Shown here: in pieces, positions 33,206 through 40,872 of the stretch
How the letters are laid out: each line of letters begins with the position of its first letter
How positions within the stretch are numbered: the first letter of the stretch is position 1
NCBI GenBank assembly: GCA_964501925.1
Contig: CAZCTM010000004.1
Span: forward strand, 1-64,000
DNA: 64,000 nt
Direction: 5' to 3'
Source: CAYLYU01 sp964501925
Lineage (GTDB): Bacteria; Pseudomonadota; Zetaproteobacteria; Mariprofundales; Mariprofundaceae
The notes under the pieces: generated by a model
The model's database searches: none
What the model was told of the DNA's origin: nothing
The model's input: the letters and a program-made list of their open reading frames with translations, nothing else
Position numbers and translations under genes: made by a program

Positions 33206-33673
33206 ATGGTGAACGCGGAGGGTTTTCAGGGTCCGGAACAGCCCCTGCTGGATGATTTTGACCTGGCAAGTATGTTGGATGCGCCGCCGTATCTGCCAAC
33301 TCTGGATGAAACGCCGCCCATGCCTGAACTGGATGCGCTAATTGCCGAACTTGAAGCCAGGCGGCTGGCCCGCATGCCACGACGCAACCGCTGCCGCGCG
33401 AGGTCAAGGCGTACCGGCAAGCCTTGCCGGCGCTGGGCAATGCCGAACGGCCGCTGCTATCTGCATGGCGGCGCGTCCACTGGCCCGAAGACTGAGAAAG
33501 GCCGCAGGCGAGCCATTGAGGCGATGCAAACCGGCTGGCGGCGATGGAATGAGGCCCGGAAAAAGGCGAGAAGAGCGGTTGAAAAACGGGCCAAAGGGGC
33601 GTTTCAAGTGGGGTACAATGTGGGGTACAGTAGAAAACCACATTTGGAAAACGCTGTAATATCAGTCAGTTAA
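33206..33673 (+). CDS. HGGxSTG-motif protein
   Basis: 155 residues: an acidic Pro-rich N-terminus, then a basic Cys-containing region (RCRARSRRTGKPCRR and NGRCYLHGGASTGPKT) with the HGGxSTGPKT motif known from phage and island proteins, and a Lys/Arg-rich helix. The Cys/His spacing suggests a small zinc-binding domain, perhaps DNA-binding. Its 3' end carries the right-hand GTGGGGTAC sites, which are translated as VGYNVGYS. It is the last gene before attR, 73 bp after the tail-Z-like gene. Confidence 0.68.
   Translation: MVNAEGFQGPEQPLLDDFDLASMLDAPPYLPTLDETPPMPELDALIAELEARRLARMPRRNRCRARSRRTGKPCRRWAMPNGRCYLHGGASTGPKTEKGRRRAIEAMQTGWRRWNEARKKARRAVEKRAKGAFQVGYNVGYSRKPHLENAVISVS
33608..33628 (+). 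promoter_or_regulatory. Two GTGGGGTAC direct repeats at the right end (putative arm sites)
   Basis: GTGGGGTAC at 33608-33616 and 33620-33628, 12 bp apart, identical to the sites upstream of int. They lie 60-80 bp inside the right attachment repeat. Confidence 0.6.
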
Positions 33674-33687
33674 GTCATGAATGTGTA

Positions 33688-33764
33688 TCCAGTCTCCGCA
33701 CCATATGACAATCCCGCAACGTCCAAGAAGGTCCGTAAGTGTAGCAACTACGGGCCTTTTTTCT
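33688..33764 (+). repeat. Right attachment repeat (attR) with partial tRNA-Leu 3' end
   Basis: 77 bp matching 25355-25432. It contains the last part of tRNA-Leu with one G missing (CTCCG-CACCA), so it is not a functional tRNA end, and a complete second copy of the terminator. Confidence 0.92.
33730..33762 (+). terminator. Duplicated terminator in attR
   Basis: Same hairpin and six-T tail as 25398-25430. It could stop transcripts leaving the element and shield trpB from them. Confidence 0.8.
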
Positions 33765-33927
33765 GGTTCCTTCCTGAAAATTCACGCCGGCAAATGGTTG
33801 CCAATGCAACGGATCAGGTCGTTGAAACCTATTGAAGGGCATTTGCTCTGGCCTGAGTCGATCTTGTTTGAAGGTGACTAGGCCGGCATACTCGATGAAC
33901 CATAAACCTAGCCAAGGGAGGGTGACT

Positions 33928-35277
33928 TTGCAGACCAAGATATTGCTCGACGAATCAGAACTTCCAACCCACTGGTACAACGTGGTTGCGGACATGCCGA
34001 ACCCCCCGGCCCCACCATTGGGTCCAGATGGTCAACCGGTCAATCCCGAAGCGCTTGCAGCAATCTTTCCGCCCGCCATCCTCGAGCAGGAAATGTCAGC
34101 AGACCGCTGGATCAGGATTCCGGATGAAGTGCGTACCGCCCTTCGGATGTGGCGGCCTTCACCCTTATTTCGTGCTCACAGGCTGGAAGAGGTGCTCGGA
34201 ACGCCAGCAAGGATTTACTACAAATATGAGGGTGTGAGCCCGGCAGGTTCACACAAGCCAAATTCAGCCATTCCACAGGCATATTTCAATCAAAAGGCCG
34301 GGATCCGTCGCTTAACAACCGAAACAGGTGCTGGTCAGTGGGGTTCATCCCTTGCTCTTGCAGGCAGCATTTTTGGCCTTGAGGTACGGGTGTACATGGT
34401 GAGGGTGAGCTATGACCAAAAGCCCTCCCGACGTTCGATGATGCAGGCCTGGGGGGCTGAAGTGCTTGCCAGCCCGACAGATCATACGCAAGCCGGTCGT
34501 GCAATTCTCGCCCAGGACGCCGACTCACCCGGCTCGCTTGGTATTGCAATTTCGGAGGCGGTGGAAGAAGCAGCCACGCGCGATGATACCAATTACGCCC
34601 TTGGCTCGGTGTTAAACCATGTGCTGTTACACCAGACCATTATCGGCCAGGAGGCCAAGAGACAGTTTGAAAAAGTGGGTGATTATCCGGATGTGATCTT
34701 TGCCCCCTGTGGTGGAGGCTCCAACTTTTCGGGGATCGGTTTCCCTTTTCTGGCGGACAGGGCTGATGGCAAGGATGTTCGCCTTGTCGCCGTGGAACCG
34801 ACTTCCTGCCCAACACTGACCCGCGGTCACTATGCCTATGATTTTGGTGATGCGGCCGGACTTACACCCATGATGCTGCAGTACACGCTGGGTCACGATT
34901 TCGTGCCCCCGAGCATTCATGCCGGTGGCTTACGCTACCATGGCGATTCGGCACTGGTTTCACAGCTTTATCATGAAAGAATCATCGAGGCTGTGGCCGT
35001 ACCTCAGGTGGCCACCTTTGAGGCAGGGGTAACCTTTGCCAAGGCGGAAGGAATTATCCCTGCTCCCGAGTCAAATCACGCAATCCGCGCGGCCATGGAC
35101 GAGGCGATACGCTGCAGGGAGGCAGGGGAGGAAAAGACGATACTTTTTAATCTGTCCGGACACGGTCATTTTGACATGTCTGCTTATGATCGCTTCCTTG
35201 CGGGCGAACTTGAAGACTATGAATATCCCGAAGAAGACATTAACGCAGCACTTGACCGTTTGCCAAAGGTGGCCTGA
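33928..35277 (+). CDS. trpB: Tryptophan synthase beta chain, TrpB2 type
   Basis: 449 residues from a TTG with GGAGG seven bases upstream; ATG 33895 (in frame, no ribosome site) is an alternative. The start QTKILLDESELPTHWYNV and the block LEEVLGTPARIYYKYEGVSP belong to the longer TrpB2 form, not the 390-400-residue TrpB1 paired with TrpA. The PLP lysine is near 110 (GSHKPNSA); the phosphate loop is CGGGSNFSGI. TrpB2 enzymes use indole or phosphoserine and often lie outside the trp operon, as here. It sits 163 bp right of attR. Confidence 0.9.
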   Translation: MQTKILLDESELPTHWYNVVADMPNPPAPPLGPDGQPVNPEALAAIFPPAILEQEMSADRWIRIPDEVRTALRMWRPSPLFRAHRLEEVLGTPARIYYKYEGVSPAGSHKPNSAIPQAYFNQKAGIRRLTTETGAGQWGSSLALAGSIFGLEVRVYMVRVSYDQKPSRRSMMQAWGAEVLASPTDHTQAGRAILAQDADSPGSLGIAISEAVEEAATRDDTNYALGSVLNHVLLHQTIIGQEAKRQFEKVGDYPDVIFAPCGGGSNFSGIGFPFLADRADGKDVRLVAVEPTSCPTLTRGHYAYDFGDAAGLTPMMLQYTLGHDFVPPSIHAGGLRYHGDSALVSQLYHERIIEAVAVPQVATFEAGVTFAKAEGIIPAPESNHAIRAAMDEAIRCREAGEEKTILFNLSGHGHFDMSAYDRFLAGELEDYEYPEEDINAALDRLPKVA

Positions 35278-35401
35278 CCGGGATCGGGCGATGGCATGCA
35301 GTGAACCTTCATATCGGAGGTTATAACCACCGGCACTGATTCGTTGACTTGGTCTGGGTTGAATCACTGGAACTCATGATGGCTTCTCTAAACTTGAAAG
35401 G

Positions 35402-35566
35402 ATGGATCCATTGGCAAGAACCTATTACAGCTATGAAAAACGCCAGAAAGAGTTGGCAAGACTGAAAAAAAAGGAAGAAAAGCGGCTACGCAGGCTTGAA
35501 CAGAAAAGGCAGAAGAAAGATTCTGATCCCGAGTCAGTGGAATCCGGAAAGAAGACAGAGCCTTAA
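35402..35566 (+). CDS. Small highly basic protein (YYSYEKRQKEL motif)
   Basis: 54 residues. ATG 35402 starts MDPLARTYYSYEKRQ; a TTG at 35411, at good spacing from AAAGGATGG, would give 51. The middle is almost all Lys, Arg, Glu and Leu (KELARLKKKEEKRLRRLEQK), a single long charged helix, and the tail is acidic. Short proteins with this YYSYEKRQKEL start occur in several proteobacteria, without a known function as far as I recall. It lies 124 bp after trpB. Confidence 0.65.
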   Translation: MDPLARTYYSYEKRQKELARLKKKEEKRLRRLEQKRQKKDSDPESVESGKKTEP

Positions 35567-35935
35567 TATAGATCTCGGATCTGTTGCAGGGTGGGTATCG
35601 CTCCGGGGTGTACATGTCTTCCGGAAGTCGTGATTGAGTGCAACTTCTGCCGGCCTGAGAGCCCGTAGAGCGGATCGGAGCGTGTACATGTCTTCCGGAA
35701 GTCGTGACTAGGTGCAACCTTGGGGACTTTTTCCTGGATTCCATGCCAGCGCCGCTGAATCATGCTCTTCAGGTCGTCACTCATGGGTTGGTCGGAGTCG
35801 GGGGCAGGCCGCCCAGCACCCGCTGCACATCGGCTCATGGACGTAATAAAGCATAGCGCTCATATCCCGGAATCCACCCACCACCTGGTTTTGCAGTCAT
35901 TCCATAAGACAACAATACAACCTATGATATGGAAG
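35567..35935. other. Gene-free repeat-bearing stretch
   Basis: 369 bp without a convincing gene. It holds two copies of a 26-bp repeat (35608 and 35682) and flanking similarity; beyond 35750 I see nothing distinct. Open frames here are short and lack ribosome sites. Confidence 0.6.
35608..35707. repeat. Two 26-bp exact direct repeats, 74 bp apart
   Basis: Copies at 35608-35633 and 35682-35707 begin GTGTACATGTCTTCCGGAAG. Similarity continues past each copy (a GTGCAAC block follows 5-6 bases later in both). The unit includes the palindromes TGTACA and CTTCCGGAAG. Two copies with a 48-bp spacer are not a CRISPR array; it looks like a dispersed intergenic repeat. Confidence 0.75.
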
Positions 35936-36109
35936 ATGCGACTGGTCATGCTACTTTCCGTGCTTCTGCTGCTGGGGTGTGAAGATTCCATTCAACCCAC
36001 ACCTGTTGCCCCCCATGAGAAACAGGCCTATGAAAAAAACGCTACGGATGCTGTAGGCGTTGCCGAGGGAGATGAGCAGGTCTCACCCTACGGAAAACCA
36101 GCTTACTAG
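35936..36109 (+). CDS. Small lipoprotein of unknown function
   Basis: 57 residues from the ATG at 35936 (MRLVMLLSVLLLLGC); an ATG at 35924 is also possible. The lipobox LLLGC is followed by a 42-residue mature part rich in Pro, Glu and Ala. The stop codon TAG lies exactly at the left border of a 110-bp MITE-like insertion, so the original C-terminus may have been changed by the insertion. Confidence 0.5.
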   Translation: MRLVMLLSVLLLLGCEDSIQPTPVAPHEKQAYEKNATDAVGVAEGDEQVSPYGKPAY

Positions 36110-36219
36110 GAGCCTGTTCACATTTATTCTTGATGGCGGTGATTCGACCATGGTTTCGATCCCGCAAGCGATAACGCAGCGAGGCGGCAGCGCCAACAGC
36201 AAACAAGCGTGAACAGGCC
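36110..36219. mobile_element. MITE-like insertion with GRGCCTGTTCAC terminal inverted repeats
   Basis: The left end GAGCCTGTTCAC and the complement of the right end GGCCTGTTCAC (or GGGCCTGTTCAC, if the next base is included) match over 11 of 12 bases. The segment is flanked by CTAG on both sides (36106-36109, 36220-36223), a likely target duplication of 3-4 bp. It is about 110 bp with no ORF. The ends resemble those of IS5-family elements, which is an inference. Confidence 0.62.
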
Positions 36220-36975
36220 CTAGTTTCCCAGCAGGCCCTTGAGCGTTTTACCGGCCTTCTCTGCTATGCCACCTGCGCCCTGACCAAGCTTGCCCGCTTT
36301 TTTGCCCAGATATCGACGTACGCCAACCCCCACGACAGCCTTCTGAACGTTTTTTAGCAGTTTCCTGGAGAGAATCCGGGCAATCTCGGCGGCTGTTGCA
36401 CCTCCGCTCTTTTTTCCGACATCGATTAACCGAATTGGCGGCAGTTTAATCGTCTGCACCTTTTCGCCCAGGGCGGCAACTCTTACCGTGGCCTTGCCGT
36501 CCTCAACAAGCAGGTTGCGGATGATCATTTTCACCTTTCCCTCGTCCGTGCTTTTATCAGCGGTTTGTTCGCCTCTTCCTGCCGGACGGAGATTCTTTTT
36601 CAGCACGTCCACGTTGGAGATACCGGATTTGTTGATCTCGTAAAAGACCGAGGGGGAACGGATAATAATCTCGTCGATGATGATGGGATTCCGGGTCAAA
36701 GTGGTTGGATCAATTCTGATGCTGATCATGCCGAGCTCGAAAATATCCGGGGCACTGAAGCCGGCGGGATTGCCAACACGAAGATCACGGACCTCGCCCT
36801 GCCCCGTTTTCAATGTGATTTTGACATCGGACACACTTACCTGTGTGCCTGTAGCTTCAGAACCAAAGGTTTCAATGGCTTCCTTGACCAGGTCATCAAG
36901 AGATGACCAGATATAGACAAGCCCTCCCGTAACCACGAGAAGCAGGATGGCAACACTGATCGCTATTTTTTTCAT
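36220..36975 (-). CDS. AsmA-like/DUF748-type envelope protein, unknown
   Basis: 251 residues from an ATG with AGAGG seven bases upstream. One N-terminal transmembrane helix (KIAISVAILLLVVTGGLVYIW) is followed by a periplasmic part with beta-strand blocks like those of AsmA-type proteins (QVSVSDVKITLKTGQGEVRD, SIRIDPTTLTRNPIIIDEII). The C-terminus is Gly/Lys-rich with amphipathic helices. The stop codon TAG sits at the right border of the MITE-like insertion. A lipid-related envelope role is only suggested by the fold. Confidence 0.65.
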   Translation of the reverse strand: MKKIAISVAILLLVVTGGLVYIWSSLDDLVKEAIETFGSEATGTQVSVSDVKITLKTGQGEVRDLRVGNPAGFSAPDIFELGMISIRIDPTTLTRNPIIIDEIIIRSPSVFYEINKSGISNVDVLKKNLRPAGRGEQTADKSTDEGKVKMIIRNLLVEDGKATVRVAALGEKVQTIKLPPIRLIDVGKKSGGATAAEIARILSRKLLKNVQKAVVGVGVRRYLGKKAGKLGQGAGGIAEKAGKTLKGLLGN

Positions 36976-37077
36976 CTTTAGCCTCTGTTCAACAAGAATC
37001 AGCACCTTGCAGGATGCTGCGCTATTTTCCAGGTGCTTAAGCGAGCATAGCAGAGTTCTGCATCAATTTGTCGTCCG

Positions 37078-37488
37078 CTAGATGAAGGGCAGGGCGAGAA
37101 TGGAGTAGCGAATCATTTTTCCCGTGGTTACAAGAAGCAGGAAACTCATGATCGGACATCGCAGAAGACCAGCGACCAGACACAGCGGATCACCGATCAC
37201 GGGTAGCCAGGCAAGAAGAAGTGAAGGTTTTCCATATCTTGCGAACCAGCGCTCGGCTCTCGTGGCCTGTTCTTCCGAGATTCGCAACCAGCGACGGTGC
37301 ATCGCTTCATTGCCCATTCGGCCCATTCCATAAGTAAGAAGGCTTCCAAGGACATTGCCTGCGGTGGCGACCAAGACCAGAACATGCGGGGTGCCGCCCC
37401 CGTTCAGTTTCATGAGCAACAGTGCCTCCGAACCTCCGGGAAACAGCGTGGAGGAAATCAGCGCGGAGAAGAACAGCGGCCAGTCCAT
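37078..37488 (-). CDS. yqaA: YqaA/DedA-family inner-membrane protein
   Basis: 136 residues with three or four hydrophobic segments. The N-terminus FSALISSTLFPGGSEALLL and the later WLPVIGDPLCLVAGLLR match YqaA, a short member of the SNARE-associated (DedA/VTT) family. Members are linked to lipid flipping. It is divergent from the Ogt-like gene with only 17 bp between the start codons. Confidence 0.85.
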   Translation of the reverse strand: MDWPLFFSALISSTLFPGGSEALLLMKLNGGGTPHVLVLVATAGNVLGSLLTYGMGRMGNEAMHRRWLRISEEQATRAERWFARYGKPSLLLAWLPVIGDPLCLVAGLLRCPIMSFLLLVTTGKMIRYSILALPFI

Positions 37489-37505
37489 CGTGCTATGCTA
37501 GCGGC

Positions 37506-37958
37506 ATGAAAAAACCCGTATACCTGTTCAGCTATCACTCTCCACTGGGGAATTTCGGTTTGCTCGTTCGTAACGGTGTATGTGAACGGGTGATCCTGCA
37601 GCCAACCGATGCCCCTCCGTGTCCCTCACATCTTCAGCTGACTCAATGGCTGGATGCCTATTTTTCAGAAGGTTCTTTACCGAAGCGACCAAGGCTGGCC
37701 CGGCCAGGCAACCGTTTTCAGGCTCGGATGCGAAGGCATCTGATGCGTATCCCGCCCGGGCAGACTTTGAATTATGGGCAGCTGGCGGCAAGATTGAGAA
37801 GCAGACCTCGTGCTGTCGGGCAGGCACTGGGCGCCAATCCCCTGCCGATTCTGGTGCCATGCCACCGCGTGGTTGCCAAAAACGGTCTTGGTGGATTCTC
37901 CTGTGGGGTGGAGTGGAAGCGAAAACTGCTGAAGCTGGAGGGTGCTATTCTGATTTGA
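37506..37958 (+). CDS. Methylated-DNA--protein-cysteine methyltransferase-like protein
   Basis: 150 residues. The C-terminal domain has the active-site motif PILVPCHRVV with the acceptor Cys, preceded by IPPGQTLNYGQLAARL and RAVGQALGANP, and followed by GLGGFSCGVEWKRKLLKLEG. The N-terminal domain is short. It would remove O6-alkyl groups from guanine by suicide transfer. Ogt is the best match. The 3' end overlaps the convergent SIMPL gene by 14 bp. Confidence 0.87.
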   Translation: MKKPVYLFSYHSPLGNFGLLVRNGVCERVILQPTDAPPCPSHLQLTQWLDAYFSEGSLPKRPRLARPGNRFQARMRRHLMRIPPGQTLNYGQLAARLRSRPRAVGQALGANPLPILVPCHRVVAKNGLGGFSCGVEWKRKLLKLEGAILI

Positions 37959-38646
37959 AATCCTTGAAAGGCACTTCAATAGAACCACGGACCTCAATCA
38001 CCAGGTGACTTTCACCGGGGGACAGAGCAGGCGTTATGTTCTCTGTCATGATGGCTGTGCTCCTGAATTCCATCGGGCGGGGTAACGGCGGTGTGGTGGC
38101 CTGCAAATTGATGATCCTGAATGTGGATGCATCCAGGGCCTTGGCGATCTGCCCGGCCTTGCTGCGAAACGCTTTAATGGCCTGCAGCCGCAATCTGCCT
38201 GACACCCGGCGCTTGGTTTTGTCGCTCGGCCTGTACTGCAGGCTCTGCAACCGTCCGCCCAGAGATTCAATGTCGTTCAGCCAGTTGGCAACCGCATCGA
38301 GTTCATGGCTGATGATTCGCCCACTCTGAATCAGGCGCCAGCCGGTTCTTATCCCCCGTTTGGGATCCCGTATCTCCTCCATCCGTCGACCGGTGGTGGA
38401 AAGCTTCAATGTTTCATGTTTCAGGCGTTCCCGGATTTTTTTGCTTTTCTGATTAACCAGCAGCCTCAGCTGATCAGCATCCCTGCCTTCTGCCGAGATG
38501 CTGAAAAGCACAACAAGCTCATCATTGGGCAGCCAGCTTTCTGCCTGTGCGGAAAGTGAAATGACGGTTCCCCTCGCTTGTTCCTCACTCGCCTGTGCGG
38601 GCAAGGCCATGGACAGACACAGGAACAGAAGCACAAGAACGGGCAT
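37945..38646 (-). CDS. SIMPL-domain (DUF541) secreted protein
   Basis: 233 residues from the ATG at 38646, which starts a signal peptide (MPVLVLLFLCLSMALPAQA); an upstream extension to 38793 has no signal and would lie inside trmFO. The mature protein fits SIMPL: ISLSAQAESWLPNDELVVLF at the start and VEVRGSIEV at the end. SIMPL proteins are periplasmic or outer-membrane-linked and poorly understood. It is divergent from trmFO, across 57 bp. Confidence 0.78.
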   Translation of the reverse strand: MPVLVLLFLCLSMALPAQASEEQARGTVISLSAQAESWLPNDELVVLFSISAEGRDADQLRLLVNQKSKKIRERLKHETLKLSTTGRRMEEIRDPKRGIRTGWRLIQSGRIISHELDAVANWLNDIESLGGRLQSLQYRPSDKTKRRVSGRLRLQAIKAFRSKAGQIAKALDASTFRIINLQATTPPLPRPMEFRSTAIMTENITPALSPGESHLVIEVRGSIEVPFKDFKSE

Positions 38647-38703
38647 GATCCACTTATAGTCCAAGCCTTGCTCATCGGCAAGCAGGCGGCCTAGTCTTTC
38701 GAT

Positions 38704-40053
38704 ATGCAGCCCATTACGATCATCGGAGCTGGCCTGGCGGGTTCCGAAGCAGCCTGGCAGCTGGCCAGACGGGAAATCCCCGTGCGTCTGCACGAGATGC
38801 GACCGCTAAAATCAACCCCCGCTCATCGGACGGGCAAATGTGCGGAGCTTGTCTGCTCCAACTCCTTCCGTGCCGATTACCTTGAAAATGCCGTCGGTCT
38901 TCTGCACGAAGAAATGCGAAGAATGGACTCGCTCATTATGGCGTGTGCAGATGCGTCACGTCTTCCCGCAGGAGGGGCTCTGGCGGTAGATCGAGACCTG
39001 TTTTCCGATCTGGTGACCCGAAGGCTGCGGGAATTGCACGAGATCGAGTTTGTTAACGGTGAAGTGACCAGAATTCCGGATGAGGGCCTTGTACTGATTG
39101 CCACCGGTCCACTGACATCAGATGCCCTGTATGCGCAGATCAAGAAATTGACGGGTGAAAGTGGCCTGAACTTCTTTGATGCCATTGCACCGATTGTGGA
39201 TGCTGAAACCGTCAACATGAACATTGCCTACTGGAAGTCCCGTTACGACAAGAATGTCTCTGAAGGAAAAGCCGGTGACTATTTGAACTGCCCCATGAGC
39301 AGGGAGCAATACGAAACCTTCATTGAGGCCCTTCTGGGTGCCGGGAAGGTTGAGTTCAGGGGGTTTGAGAATGTGCCGTTCTTTGAGGGTTGCATGCCCA
39401 TAGAGGTGATGGCCGAAAGGGGGCCGGATACCCTGCGCTTCGGGCCGATGAAACCCGTCGGGTTGGAGCATCCCGTCACGGGTGAACGTTTTTATGCCGT
39501 CGTTCAGCTCAGGCAGGATAATCGGAGGGGAAGTCTGCTGAACATGGTCGGGTTTCAGACCAAGATGAAATACGGTGAACAGAAACGGGTGTTTCGAATG
39601 ATTCCGGGCTTGGAAGAGGCCGAGTTTTTTCGTCTGGGTTCCCTGCATCGAAATACCTTTATCAAATCACCGGTTCTGCTGGACATCTGTTTGAGGCTAA
39701 AAAAGGCGCCCAGGATACTCTTTGCCGGTCAGATCATCGGTGTCGAGGGGTATGTGGAATCGGCTGCCACAGGTTTGATGGCCGGAAGTTTTCTGGCTGA
39801 AATGGCTCAGGGTCGCAAACCTCTTCCCCCTCCTGATACCACCGCGCATGGTGCCCTTCTGGCCTACATTTCCGGTGCGGATTCCGGCAACTTTCAGCCC
39901 ATGAATATCAACTTTGGTCTCTTGCCACAGATATCCGGAAAAGTGAATGGGCGCAGTCTTTCCAGACGGGATCGCCGTCTGCTGATGTCGGAAATCGCCC
40001 TGAAGGACCTGAGTGCGTGGCAGGCAACTCATCATGCCCACTCATGTTACTGA
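38704..40053 (+). CDS. trmFO: Methylenetetrahydrofolate--tRNA-(uracil-5-)-methyltransferase
   Basis: 449 residues. The FAD-binding loop ITIIGAGLAGSEAAWQLAR, the KCAELVCSNSFRAD block and GCMPIEVMAERGPDTLRFGP are TrmFO (Gid) signatures, as is QIIGVEGYVESAATGLMAG near the C-terminus. It makes m5U54 in the T loop of tRNAs using methylene-THF and FADH2. Most gammaproteobacteria use the SAM-dependent TrmA instead, so its presence is a useful lineage mark. Confidence 0.95.
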   Translation: MQPITIIGAGLAGSEAAWQLARREIPVRLHEMRPLKSTPAHRTGKCAELVCSNSFRADYLENAVGLLHEEMRRMDSLIMACADASRLPAGGALAVDRDLFSDLVTRRLRELHEIEFVNGEVTRIPDEGLVLIATGPLTSDALYAQIKKLTGESGLNFFDAIAPIVDAETVNMNIAYWKSRYDKNVSEGKAGDYLNCPMSREQYETFIEALLGAGKVEFRGFENVPFFEGCMPIEVMAERGPDTLRFGPMKPVGLEHPVTGERFYAVVQLRQDNRRGSLLNMVGFQTKMKYGEQKRVFRMIPGLEEAEFFRLGSLHRNTFIKSPVLLDICLRLKKAPRILFAGQIIGVEGYVESAATGLMAGSFLAEMAQGRKPLPPPDTTAHGALLAYISGADSGNFQPMNINFGLLPQISGKVNGRSLSRRDRRLLMSEIALKDLSAWQATHHAHSCY

Positions 40054-40121
40054 GTCCCGGATCTCTGTCCGTTCAGCCATGCTGAGCGGGATCACTTCCC
40101 ATCAGGTCAGGGGATAGATCA

Positions 40122-40838
40122 TTGACTCGTAAAGAGAAGATTCGCATGTGGATTGACAATACGAATTATCTGCCTGCAAGGATCTTTGCATTTACAATTC
40201 AGTCCCTGATCGTTTTATCACTTGTCACCTTTTCCATTGATACCCTGCCAGACCTGTCGGCGGGCACCAGAGAGATACTGGACACGATTGAAGTCATGAC
40301 CGTGGCCGTCTTTACTGTGGAATACCTGTTGAGGATCCTGGTTGCCAGGAACCGGATGCGGTTCATCTTCAGTTTTTATGGTCTCGTCGATCTGGCGGCC
40401 ATACTTCCATTCTATCTTGCTTCCGGCCTTGACCTTCGCGCTGTCAGGGTCTTCAGGCTGCTTCGCCTGATACGTATCCTGAAATTATTCAAGTATAACC
40501 AGGCCATCGGGAGACTGTACCGGGCATTGGTCATCGTTAAGGAGGAGTTGATCCTGTTCGGTTTTGTTTCCCTGATCATGCTCTATTTATCCGCTGTGGG
40601 TATTTACTATTTTGAGTATGAGGCCCAACCGGAGCAGTTTAAGTCCGTGTTTCACAGTCTCTGGTGGGCGGTTACGACCCTTACCACCGTTGGTTACGGA
40701 GATATGTTCCCGGTAACAACCGGAGGGAAGGTATTCACATTCGTTGTCCTCATGATCGGACTCTCGATCGTTGCTGTGCCCACAGGCCTGCTTGCCTCTG
40801 CGCTTTCGCAGGTGCGCGAAGAAGATGCGCGCAAATAG
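40122..40838 (+). CDS. Voltage-gated potassium channel
   Basis: 238 residues from TTG 40122, or 230 from ATG 40146, which has GAGAAG upstream. Six transmembrane segments are visible. The arginine-rich S4 is VRVFRLLRLIRILKLFK and the pore has the selectivity filter TTLTTVGYGDMFP. This is the layout of KvAP/Kch-type channels with a voltage sensor. There is no C-terminal RCK domain. It follows trmFO by 68 bp. Confidence 0.9.
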   Translation: MTRKEKIRMWIDNTNYLPARIFAFTIQSLIVLSLVTFSIDTLPDLSAGTREILDTIEVMTVAVFTVEYLLRILVARNRMRFIFSFYGLVDLAAILPFYLASGLDLRAVRVFRLLRLIRILKLFKYNQAIGRLYRALVIVKEELILFGFVSLIMLYLSAVGIYYFEYEAQPEQFKSVFHSLWWAVTTLTTVGYGDMFPVTTGGKVFTFVVLMIGLSIVAVPTGLLASALSQVREEDARK

Positions 40839-40872
40839 GTCCGTCAGGAAGCGAGCAGGCGTATTTTCCCGG

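Larger units (their letters stand above)
25355..33764. mobile_element. tRNA-Leu-integrated element with integrase and RecET-like module
   Basis: About 8.4 kb bounded by 77/78-bp direct repeats, with a tyrosine integrase next to the intact tRNA. All genes read in one direction and most overlap by ATGA or GTGA. Order: int, small acidic ORF, unknown 249-residue protein, alpA, RepA-like ATPase, TubC-like, RuvC-like, Cys-rich ORF, SSB-like, RecE-like, RecT-like, tail-Z-like, HGGxSTG protein. The codons are clearly more G+C-rich than in the flanks. There is no portal, terminase, capsid or lysis gene. It may be a phage satellite, a decayed prophage or a small integrative element; a satellite is my preferred reading. 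Confidence 0.88.

Noticed and set aside
33688..33704. Possible second tRNA-Leu
   Set aside because: Only the 3' part is present, with a base missing in the acceptor stem; it is the att duplicate.
35608..35707. Possible CRISPR array
   Set aside because: Only two repeats, a 48-bp spacer, and no cas genes in the window.
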